Source: QHWK01 sp035259385
Lineage (GTDB): Bacteria > Acidobacteriota > Vicinamibacteria > Vicinamibacterales > CAVVIG01
Reading direction: 5' to 3'
Assembly (NCBI GenBank): GCA_035259385.1
Contig: DATFWL010000556.1
Coordinates: 1-32,475, forward strand
DNA: 32,475 nt
Part shown: positions 14,629 through 21,892 of the stretch, in pieces
Numbering within the stretch: the stretch's first letter is position 1
How the letters are laid out: every line of letters begins with the position of its first letter
Position numbers and translations under genes: made by a program
Notes under the pieces: model-generated
The model's database searches: none
What the model was told of the DNA's origin: nothing
The model's input: the letters and a program-made list of their open reading frames with translations, nothing else

Positions 14629-15311
14629 CAGCGCTGGCGCTCGGCCGCGCACAGCCAGTCGGCAACGCACCGGTTCTCGAACAGGCCGACCGCTTCGTAC
14701 AAGCGGCATTGCGCCCAGATCGACTTCGCCGCGAGCCACGACAGGCGGTTGCGCCGGGCGAGCGCCATCGGCGCGTTGAACGCCCACAGCCGGTTGAGGT
14801 GCGGGCGGATGGCGAGCACGCGGAATCCGTGGCGGGTCAACGCCGCTGTCAAGGAGTCGGGCGAGTACTCGCGCTGGTGTGTCTTGTCAGTGTGGTGGAA
14901 GTGGGTGAGGCCGAGTTGCGCCGGTTGCGAATCGTCGGCATTCGGGACCGAGAGGAGCAGACGGCCCGTGCACACGCCGGCGAGCGCCGAGAGCAAGCGG
15001 GCTTCGTCGGGGATGTGCTCGAGCAGGTCGAACGCGACTACGTTGTCGAACGTGCGCCCGAGGCTGCCGATGTCGACCGCGTCGAGCGCCGCGAAGCGAG
15101 CCGCCCCATGCACAGCCGGGTCGCGCCGATCGGTCAGGTCCACCTGCAGGACGTCGTTGCATCTCTGCGCGAGCGCCGGCCCGTACTGCCCGGCACCGCA
15201 CCCGAGGTCGGCACACGACCCGCGCACCAAAAAGTCGTCGAGCAACTGCAGCTTGTCTGGGTTGACGCCGGTCGACACCGTCGCGAGCCCGCCGCGATTG
15301 TCGACCGTCAT
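14628..15311 (-). CDS. Class I SAM-dependent methyltransferase
   Basis: 227 residues. The SAM-binding loop is ADLGCGAGQYGPAL (about 34-47), with VLQVDLTD as the second strand. FDNVVAFDLLEHIPDEARLL is the post-II region typical of Methyltransf_11, followed by LLLSVPNADDS. The C-terminal 70 residues (LNRLWAFNAPMALARR onward) are probably substrate-binding. It is on the minus strand, coupled to the aminotransferase by a one-base overlap, and starts only 27 bases from the divergent oxidoreductase. There is no clear Shine-Dalgarno. It may O- or N-methylate the sugar made by the aminotransferase, which is inference. Confidence 0.88.
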   Translation of the reverse strand: MTVDNRGGLATVSTGVNPDKLQLLDDFLVRGSCADLGCGAGQYGPALAQRCNDVLQVDLTDRRDPAVHGAARFAALDAVDIGSLGRTFDNVVAFDLLEHIPDEARLLSALAGVCTGRLLLSVPNADDSQPAQLGLTHFHHTDKTHQREYSPDSLTAALTRHGFRVLAIRPHLNRLWAFNAPMALARRNRLSWLAAKSIWAQCRLYEAVGLFENRCVADWLCAAERQR

Positions 15312-15318
15312 CGCCGTA

Positions 15319-15327
15319 ACTCTACCA
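15319..15327 (-). promoter_or_regulatory. Weak extended -10 candidate for the minus-strand methyltransferase-aminotransferase pair
   Basis: On the minus strand TGGTAGAGT (15327-15319) resembles an extended -10 (TGN-TAGAGT). It ends seven bases before the ATG, so a transcript from it would be almost leaderless. No -35 is seen, and the motif lies in the 27-base divergent gap. Confidence 0.2.
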
Positions 15328-15338
15328 TCGGCCTGAGA

Positions 15339-16496
15339 GTGCGCGTCGGCATCATCGGCTTCGGCGGCTCAGGGCAGGCGCATCTGTTTTACTGGTCGTG
15401 CGTCGCCGGGTGCCGCGTGACGAAGATCTTCGACCCGAAGGAGGCGGCGGCCGCGCGGGCCGCCGCGCGCGCGCCAGGCGTCGCCTTCTTCTCCGACCTC
15501 GACGCGTTCTGGCCCGACCTCGACGCTGTCGTCGTCTGCACGCCCGATTCGACGCACGCCGACTATGTCGTGGCGGCGCTGCAGCGCGGCGCGCATGTGC
15601 TCGTCGAGAAGCCGCTCACCGACTCGCTCGCCGGCGTCTGCACGATCCGCGGCGCCGCTGCCGCGTCGCCGGGACAGGTGGTCGCGGTCCTGCATCAGAT
15701 GCGCTTCGTGCCGCTCCACCAGCGGATCAAGGCGCTGTCGGCAAGCGGCGCGCTCGGACGCCTGTCGTACCTCGAGGGCTACTACGTTCACGATCTCACC
15801 GCCCGCGCGTTCGAGACCGATCGCTGGCGCCAGACCGACAACGCGACGCCGCTCGTGTACTCCGGCTGCCACTTCGTCGACCTGCTGCGCTGGTTCGCTG
15901 GCGACGAGATCGTCGAGGTGTTCGCCTCAGCGGGCCATCGCGCGTTCCCGGACTATCCGGAATCGGATCTGAATCTGGTGACGCTGCGTTTTGGGTCCGG
16001 CGTGGTCGGCAAGGTGCTGGTCGCCTTCGGCGAGCCGGGTCCGCAGGATCACACGGTGCGGGTTGCCGGCACCGCGGCGTCGGTACGCGGCAACCTGCTG
16101 TATCGGCGCGACGGCGGCCTCGGCGAAGTGCTGCACCGCCCGATGGTGTTTCAACCGCCGCTGCTCAGGGGCGCAGGGAAGACCGGCGGCCAGAGCCGCT
16201 GGCGCCAGCTGCGCGCGAACCTTCCACCGTACTTGTTCGCGCGCGCGCACGACGCGCTGCGCACGCTGGCCCGCCGCCCCGGCGCGGAGTACGGCGCTGC
16301 GCACTATCCGCTGCGGCTGTACGAGCATTCACTGGCCTGCGTGCGCGGAATCGAGGACTTCGTCGCCGCCATCCGCGAGCGGCGGGCGCCGCTGTGTTCG
16401 ATAGACGAGGCCGCGCGGACCGTCGTGGCCTGCCTGGCAGGCGTCGAATCGTATCGCACCAACCGGCCGGTGCCGGTCGTGGCGCTCGAGTCCTGA
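15339..16496 (+). CDS. Gfo/Idh/MocA family oxidoreductase
   Basis: 385 residues; an NAD(P)-dependent sugar oxidoreductase family. The N-terminal Rossmann fold starts at once: VRVGIIGFGGSGQAH with GxGxxG at 7-12. The family signature EKPLTDS is at 90-96 (Glu90-Lys91-Pro92 supplies the conserved active-site lysine). YSGCHFVDLLRWF carries the His-x3-Asp-type catalytic pattern. Members in glycan clusters oxidise a sugar nucleotide to a keto form that an aminotransferase then uses, or reduce a keto group. The start is the GTG at 15339, where the Rossmann strand begins; upstream open frame lies opposite the minus-strand methyltransferase and is not coding. Its stop shares a base with the next ATG. 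Confidence 0.9.
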   Translation: MRVGIIGFGGSGQAHLFYWSCVAGCRVTKIFDPKEAAAARAAARAPGVAFFSDLDAFWPDLDAVVVCTPDSTHADYVVAALQRGAHVLVEKPLTDSLAGVCTIRGAAAASPGQVVAVLHQMRFVPLHQRIKALSASGALGRLSYLEGYYVHDLTARAFETDRWRQTDNATPLVYSGCHFVDLLRWFAGDEIVEVFASAGHRAFPDYPESDLNLVTLRFGSGVVGKVLVAFGEPGPQDHTVRVAGTAASVRGNLLYRRDGGLGEVLHRPMVFQPPLLRGAGKTGGQSRWRQLRANLPPYLFARAHDALRTLARRPGAEYGAAHYPLRLYEHSLACVRGIEDFVAAIRERRAPLCSIDEAARTVVACLAGVESYRTNRPVPVVALES

Positions 16497-17620
16497 TGCG
16501 GCGGGTCCTTCACGCGGTCGGACGCTTCCTGTCGCGCACGGAGACCTTCATCTACACGATGGTCACGCACCATCAGCGGTACGAGGCGTCGGTGCTGTGC
16601 CAGTCGCGCCTCTACGGCGACGAGTTTCCGTTTTCACGCGTGCACGTGTGCGCGAAGCCGCAGTCGAAGCGCCGCGTCGGCTGGTGGGTCGATGCGTCGG
16701 TCGCGCGCGCGACCGGTCGATCACCATGGCGGCGGGCCGTCGAGGCGGTGCTCTCCGACGTCCAGCCGGATGTCGTCCACGCGCACTTCGGCCCGACCGC
16801 GTGCGAGCTGGCGGAGATCACCACGGCTGCCGGCATTCCGCTGGTGGCGAGTCTCTACGGCGTCGACGCTGCCGTGCTGCCGTACCTGCCGCAGTGGCGC
16901 GATGCCTACGAGCGGCTGTTCGCCGCCGGAGCGCTTTTTCTCGCCGAGGCGCCGGAGATGCGCAGGAAAGTGATCGCTGCCGGCGCGCCCGCGGATCGAA
17001 CCGTCATCCAGCCGATTGCCATCGACCTGACGCGCTACCCGCGATGGGCGCCGCCGCCGGAGCCGCGGGTGCTGTTCGCCGGGCGCTTCATCGAGAAGAA
17101 AGGCCTGCTCGACGCGATCGCGGCCTTCGATCGTGCGCGCCGGAGTCAGCCCGCCGCGCGCCTCACCATCGTCGGCGACGGGCCGGACGAGGCGGACGCG
17201 CGGACGCTCGTCGATCGCCTCGGCTGCCGCAACGTGGTCGAGTTCGTCGGCTCGAAGCCGCACGGCGAGCTGATCGCGATGCTCGCGGCGGCCGCGGTGC
17301 TGATTCACCCGAGCGCGACCGCGCTCGACGGCGATTCCGAGGGCGGCGCGCCGACGATCCTCCTCGAGGCGCAGGCGATCGGCACGCCGATCGTGTCGAC
17401 GCGCCACGCGGACATTCCTCATGTCGCGCCCGAGGGTCCGGGCGTTCGCCTGTGTGCCGAGCACGACATCGCGGGCTTGAGCGAGGCGCTCGCCGCCGTG
17501 CTGGCGGCGCCGCAGGCGTCGAGCGACGGCTGCGTCGCCGCGCACCACGCGGCGCCTTCGGCGATCGCCCGCCTGGAGGCGAGGTACTCGGGGCTTCTGG
17601 AGACGGCCGTTGCCAGCTGA
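16496..17620 (+). CDS. Glycosyltransferase family 4 (WcaL/AmsK-like)
   Basis: 374 residues. The N-terminus LHAVGRFLSRTETFIYTMV is the pattern of exopolysaccharide GT4 enzymes related to colanic-acid WcaL and amylovoran AmsK. DVVHAHFGPTACELAEI is the family strand with the HAHFG motif. The donor half begins PRVLFAGRFIEKKGLLDAI and contains the EX7E pair Glu282/Glu290 within GDSEGGAPTILLEAQAIGTP. ATG 16496 overlaps the oxidoreductase stop by one base, and the 3' end overlaps the next gene by 11 bases. The WcaL-like assignment is from motif resemblance only; the donor sugar is not known. Confidence 0.88.
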   Translation: MRRVLHAVGRFLSRTETFIYTMVTHHQRYEASVLCQSRLYGDEFPFSRVHVCAKPQSKRRVGWWVDASVARATGRSPWRRAVEAVLSDVQPDVVHAHFGPTACELAEITTAAGIPLVASLYGVDAAVLPYLPQWRDAYERLFAAGALFLAEAPEMRRKVIAAGAPADRTVIQPIAIDLTRYPRWAPPPEPRVLFAGRFIEKKGLLDAIAAFDRARRSQPAARLTIVGDGPDEADARTLVDRLGCRNVVEFVGSKPHGELIAMLAAAAVLIHPSATALDGDSEGGAPTILLEAQAIGTPIVSTRHADIPHVAPEGPGVRLCAEHDIAGLSEALAAVLAAPQASSDGCVAAHHAAPSAIARLEARYSGLLETAVAS

Positions 17621-18866
17621 GCGGCGCCGCGCTCGGATCACGGTCGTCACGTCAGGACATCTGTCGACGTGCCCGCGGATGCTGAAAGCGGCCGACGCGC
17701 TGGCGCTCGCCGGTTACGACGTCCGCGTCGTCGCGACGATCCACGAACCGTGGGCGGTCGCGGCGGACGCCGACGCCCGATCGCGGCGCACGTGGCCGGT
17801 GACGTCCGTCGACCATCGCCGCGGCGAGGGTGGATCCACCTACTGGTGGACGGGCATGCAGCACCGCGCCGCGCGCGCCCTGGCGCGCACAGCGGGCGCC
17901 GATCGCGTGCCGCTGCCGGTTGCCGCACGCGCCTTCGGCCGCGTGCACAGCGCCCTGGTCCGGGCGATTCTCGCCGCGCCGTCGGACCTGATCTACGGCG
18001 GCACGACCGGCGCCCTTGCCGCGATTGCCGAAGCCGGGCGGCGCTCGAGCACGCCGTACGCGCTCGATCTCGAGGACTTCCACAGCGGCGAGGCCAGCGG
18101 TCCGAACGCGAGGTTCGTCGATGCGCTCGCGGTCCGCATCGAGCGATCGGTCCTCCACGATGCCGTCTTCGTCACGACCTCGAGCGAAGCGATTGCCGCC
18201 GAGTACCGCAGCGTGCACGCCGTGGACGCGGCGGTGATCCACAACACGTTCCTGTTGCCATCACGTCCGCCCGACTTCGGGCGCGCCGATCCGTCGCGGC
18301 TGCGCTTCTACTGGTTCAGCCAGACGATTGGTCCAGAGCGCGGTCTCGACGAGGCGGTGGCGGCGATCGGCCGCGTCGGCTCGCCGGCCCGGCTCACGCT
18401 GCTCGGCCGGCCGCACGGATCCTTCCTCGAGCAGCTCCGGGGCAGCGCGCGCCGGCTCGCGCCGCAGCTCGAGGTCGTGCATCAGGCGCCGCTGCCGCCC
18501 GACGCGATGATCGACGCCGCGCGCGGGCACGACATCGGCCTTGCCCTGGAGATGAGCCCCCCGCGCAACCGCGAGATTTGCCTTGCGAACAAGGCTCTCA
18601 CCTACATCCTCGCCGGCCTGCCGCTCCTGCTGGCCGACACCGAGGGCCAGCACGGTCTCGGCGTGGAGCTCGGTCGCGGTGCGGCGCTCGTGGACCCGCG
18701 CGACATCGATGCCGTGGCTCGCGCGATCGGGCAATGGGCCGCCGATCCGGCGGCGCTCGAGTGCGCAAAGCGGACCGCGTGGCACCACGCCGCGCGACGC
18801 TGGCACTTCGATCACGATGCCGAGCGCGGTGTGCTCTACCGGCTCATCGGCGAGGCGCTCGCGTGA
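17610..18866 (+). CDS. Glycosyltransferase family 4-like protein
   Basis: 418 residues. The N-terminus ITVVTSGHLSTCPRMLKAAD matches GT-B enzymes that open with a CPRMLK motif. The C-terminal half holds FYWFSQTIGPERGLDEAV and the segment ICLANKALTYILAGLPLLLAD. The latter corresponds to the donor-binding helix but lacks the usual EX7E pair, so this is a divergent member. The only workable start is a TTG at 17610, overlapping the previous gene by 11 bases; no ATG or GTG lies between it and the conserved first strand. Its stop overlaps the next GTG. Activity is likely but less certain than for its neighbours. Confidence 0.8.
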   Translation: MPAERRRARITVVTSGHLSTCPRMLKAADALALAGYDVRVVATIHEPWAVAADADARSRRTWPVTSVDHRRGEGGSTYWWTGMQHRAARALARTAGADRVPLPVAARAFGRVHSALVRAILAAPSDLIYGGTTGALAAIAEAGRRSSTPYALDLEDFHSGEASGPNARFVDALAVRIERSVLHDAVFVTTSSEAIAAEYRSVHAVDAAVIHNTFLLPSRPPDFGRADPSRLRFYWFSQTIGPERGLDEAVAAIGRVGSPARLTLLGRPHGSFLEQLRGSARRLAPQLEVVHQAPLPPDAMIDAARGHDIGLALEMSPPRNREICLANKALTYILAGLPLLLADTEGQHGLGVELGRGAALVDPRDIDAVARAIGQWAADPAALECAKRTAWHHAARRWHFDHDAERGVLYRLIGEALA

Positions 18867-19897
18867 GAGTCCTGCTCGTCATGGACCCGTTCATCAAAGT
18901 GCCTCCAGATCAGTACGGCGGCATCGAGCGCGTGGTGGCGGATCTCGGCAACGGGCTCGCACGCCGCGGCCACGACGTCACGCTGTGGGCCGCGCCCGGC
19001 TCGCAGGTCGACGGCCGCGTCGAGGCGTTCGGCCGCGAAGGCGAGTGGACGCGGTGGAGCAACGTCCGGAACGTCATCGCGCTGGGCGGCCGGTTCGTCC
19101 GCGCCGCGAGTCGTTTCGACGTCATCCACAACTTCGGGCGCCTCGCGTACCTCGCGCCGGTGCTCGCCCGCGATCTGCCGAAGGTGCAGACCTACATGCG
19201 GACGGTGAACCCAGCCAACATGGAGACGGCGCGGCGGCTTGGGGCGCGGCGTCTGCATTACACCGCCGTGAGCGCCGCGATTCGCGAGACCGCCGGTGGC
19301 GGCGGCGACTGGTCGGTCATCCACAACTGTGCCGTGCCGTCGCGCTATCCGTTCGTCGGCGACACGAATCCCGCGACCGCGCCGCTCGCGTTCCTCGGCC
19401 GACTGGATCGATGCAAGGGCGCCCACCACGCGATCGAGGTCGCGGAGCGGCTGCGTCGGCGGTTGATCATCGCCGGCAACATCTCGCCGCTCGCGCACGA
19501 GCAGGCCTATTTCGAGCAGGAACTGAAACCGCGCATCGACGGCACGCTCGTCACCTACGTCGGACCGGTCGACGATCAACGGAAACGATCGCTGCTCGGT
19601 CAGGCAGCGGCAACGCTGATGCCGATCGAGTGGGAGGAGCCGTTTCCGGTCGTTCTGCCGGAGTCGATGTTGTGCGGCACCCCGCTCATCGCGTTCCGTC
19701 GCGGCGGCGTCCCTGAAGGCATCGATCACGGCCGGACGGGATTCCTCTGTGACACGGTGGAGGAGATGGCCGATCTCGTCGCGCATCTCGGCACCATCGA
19801 CCGTGCCATTGTCCGGGAGGAAGCGGTGCGCCGCTTCAGCGACACGGCAGTGATCGGTCAGTACGAGCGGCTGTACCGTGACCTGCGCGCCGCATGA
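18863..19897 (+). CDS. Glycosyltransferase family 4
   Basis: 344 residues. It begins MRVLLVMDPFIKVPPDQYGG and continues IERVVADLGNGLARRGHDVT, the glycine-rich acceptor-side loop common in GT4 enzymes. The donor half starts LAFLGRLDRCKGAHHAIEV. It ends with the EX7E pair Glu259/Glu267 in WEEPFPVVLPESMLCGTP. The GTG start at 18863 overlaps the previous stop (GTGA) and its stop overlaps the next ATG. It resembles the short GT4 group that uses UDP-sugar donors; the specific sugar is unknown. Confidence 0.89.
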   Translation: MRVLLVMDPFIKVPPDQYGGIERVVADLGNGLARRGHDVTLWAAPGSQVDGRVEAFGREGEWTRWSNVRNVIALGGRFVRAASRFDVIHNFGRLAYLAPVLARDLPKVQTYMRTVNPANMETARRLGARRLHYTAVSAAIRETAGGGGDWSVIHNCAVPSRYPFVGDTNPATAPLAFLGRLDRCKGAHHAIEVAERLRRRLIIAGNISPLAHEQAYFEQELKPRIDGTLVTYVGPVDDQRKRSLLGQAAATLMPIEWEEPFPVVLPESMLCGTPLIAFRRGGVPEGIDHGRTGFLCDTVEEMADLVAHLGTIDRAIVREEAVRRFSDTAVIGQYERLYRDLRAA

Positions 19898-20586
19898 GCT
19901 CCGCGGCGGCGATTCCTGACGGCGTGCGCGTGAATGTCGGATCGGGTCCGGTGTCGGCGCCCGGGTGGATCAACGTCGACGGATCGTGGCAGGCGCGTCT
20001 GGCCGGGCGTCGCTGGCTCGCGCCGCTGGTGTCGGCGGCACTCGGCGTCGAGGTGGGTCACTGGCCGCGCGGCATCCGCTATCGCGACATCCGGCGCGGT
20101 CTCGGCTACGCGGATCGGTCGGTCGCAGTCGTCTACGCATCGCATACGCTCGAACACCTGTATCGAGACGAGGCGCTGCGATTCCTGCGCGACGTGCGCC
20201 GCTCGCTCGTGCCGGGCGGCGTGTGCCGCGTGGTCGTGCCCGATCTCGCCGCGATCGTCGGGTGGTATCTCGCGCACCGGCGGGAACCGGCGGAGCAGCG
20301 CGCCGAGCCGAGCAGCGATCTGCTGATGCACATGCTGCTGCTGCGCCGCGACCGTGCCGGCGGCGGCGGCGTGGTGGCCGCGATCCGTCGTTGGACCGAT
20401 CTGCACGAGCACAAGTGGATGTACGACGAGGAGGGGCTCGTCGCGCTGTTCGTCGAAGCCGGGTTCGCGCGTCCGTCTCCGCGCCGCTACCTGGACAGCC
20501 GCATTCCCCGCGCGCTGCTCGAACAGGTCGAGCGGGCCGATCGGCTGAGCGACGGCGCCGGCGTCTGCGTCGAGGCGTGTGCCTGA
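19894..20586 (+). CDS. Predicted SAM-dependent methyltransferase
   Basis: 230 residues. VRVNVGSGPVSAPGWINVD (11-29) is the SAM-binding loop of the group of small methyltransferases found in polysaccharide clusters. VAVVYASHTLEHLYRDEALR and LVPGGVCRVVVPDL are the following conserved strands, and YDEEGLVALFVEAGF lies near the end. The spacing after the glycine loop is unusual (an insertion at about 30-70 before the ASHTLEH motif), as in that group. It starts at an ATG overlapping the previous stop. Likely modifies a sugar or the chain end; the target is unknown. Confidence 0.82.
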   Translation: MSSAAAIPDGVRVNVGSGPVSAPGWINVDGSWQARLAGRRWLAPLVSAALGVEVGHWPRGIRYRDIRRGLGYADRSVAVVYASHTLEHLYRDEALRFLRDVRRSLVPGGVCRVVVPDLAAIVGWYLAHRREPAEQRAEPSSDLLMHMLLLRRDRAGGGGVVAAIRRWTDLHEHKWMYDEEGLVALFVEAGFARPSPRRYLDSRIPRALLEQVERADRLSDGAGVCVEACA

Positions 20587-20587
20587 C

Positions 20588-21892
20588 ATGCGCCGGGTGC
20601 TGATGGTGAGCCCGCACTTTCCGCCAGACTCGAGCGCCGCGTCGCATCGCGTCCGGCTGCTGGCGCCGCATCTGCCGGACGCGGGCTGGACGCCGACGGT
20701 GCTCACCGTCACCGCCTCGGCGTACGAGGGACGGCTGGATCCCGATCTCGAGTCGCTCGTGCCGCCGGCGGTGAGAGTCGAGCGCGTGGAGGCGTGGCCG
20801 GCCGCGACGACACGCCGCATCGGGTTCGGCGATCTCGGGCTCCGATCGCTCACCGGCCTGCGCCGCGCGTGCCGCACGCTTCTCGCGCGCGAGCGGTTCG
20901 ACGCGCTGTTCATCACCATCTACCCGACCTATCCGGCACTCCTCGGTCCGCCGCTGAAGCGGCGCTTCCGCGTGCCGTTCGTGCTCGACTACCAGGATCC
21001 GTGGGTCGGCGCCTGGGGACGTACGGTCGGTGGCGGAGCAGATGGCAGCCCGGACGCGAAAAGCCGCTGGTCGCGGCAACTCGGCGAGTGGCTCGAACCG
21101 CGAGTCCTCGGCGCCGCCGATGCCGTCGTCGCCGTGTCGCAAGGCACGATCGACGGCATCGTCGAGCGCATTCCCGCGGTCGCCCGGTTGCCGCACGAAG
21201 TGATTCCGCTCGGCTTCGAGCCCCGCGATTTCGCCGCGCTGCATCGCCACCGCGCACGAACGCCGCAGTTCGATCCGGGCGACGGGCTCGTGCATCTCTG
21301 CTACGTCGGGACGCTTCTGCCGACAGGGATCGACACGCTCCGTCTCCTGCTGCGCGGTCTCGACCGGGCGCGGCGCGAGGATCGCGGCGCGGCGCGCCTG
21401 CGGCTCCATTTCGTCGGCACGAGCAACCAGTCGCGCTCCGACGCCTATCGCGTCCTGCCGGTCGCGCGCGAGTGCGGCGTCGAGGATCTCGTCAGCGAGG
21501 CGCCCGGGCGCGTCGACTATCTCGACGCGATCGGGCTGCTGACGCAGGCGTCGGCGATTCTGCTTCTCGGCAACACCGAGCGGCATTACACCGCGAGCAA
21601 GCTGTACCCGGCGTTGCTCGCGAAGCGGCCGATCCTCGCGATCTTCCACGAGGCGAGCAGCGTCGTGTCGATTCTGCGCCACACGGCACGCGAACCGACG
21701 GTTCGGATTGTCACCGCCGACGAGACGCCGGTTCGCGAAGATCGGGTCGTCGAGGTCGCGTGCCATCTGCGCAGGCTCGCCGAGGATCCAGGCTATCGTG
21801 CCGCCGACGTGTCGCTCGACCGCGCAGAGGAGTTCTCAGCGCACGCGCTCGCAGGGCGTCTGGGTTCGCTGCTCGATCGGGTGGCCGCGTGA
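20588..21892 (+). CDS. Glycosyltransferase family 4-like protein
   Basis: 434 residues. The N-terminus RRVLMVSPHFPPDSSAASHR and the later FVLDYQDPWVGAWGR match a GT-B group often found in O-antigen and exopolysaccharide clusters. The second half contains LVHLCYVGTLLPTGIDTLRL and ERHYTASKLYPALLAKRPIL. The donor-helix acidic pair is not in the standard EX7E form. ATG 20588, one base after the previous stop, is preferred; a GTG three codons earlier (20579) is possible. Its stop overlaps the next GTG. Donor and acceptor are unknown. Confidence 0.83.
   Translation: MRRVLMVSPHFPPDSSAASHRVRLLAPHLPDAGWTPTVLTVTASAYEGRLDPDLESLVPPAVRVERVEAWPAATTRRIGFGDLGLRSLTGLRRACRTLLARERFDALFITIYPTYPALLGPPLKRRFRVPFVLDYQDPWVGAWGRTVGGGADGSPDAKSRWSRQLGEWLEPRVLGAADAVVAVSQGTIDGIVERIPAVARLPHEVIPLGFEPRDFAALHRHRARTPQFDPGDGLVHLCYVGTLLPTGIDTLRLLLRGLDRARREDRGAARLRLHFVGTSNQSRSDAYRVLPVARECGVEDLVSEAPGRVDYLDAIGLLTQASAILLLGNTERHYTASKLYPALLAKRPILAIFHEASSVVSILRHTAREPTVRIVTADETPVREDRVVEVACHLRRLAEDPGYRAADVSLDRAEEFSAHALAGRLGSLLDRVAA

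Noticed and set aside
20794..21888. Extension of the tandem glycosyltransferase to about 1167 residues
   Set aside because: The extra 365 codons lie out of frame inside the preceding glycosyltransferase gene and have Arg-rich shadow composition; GTG 21889 begins the conserved first strand.
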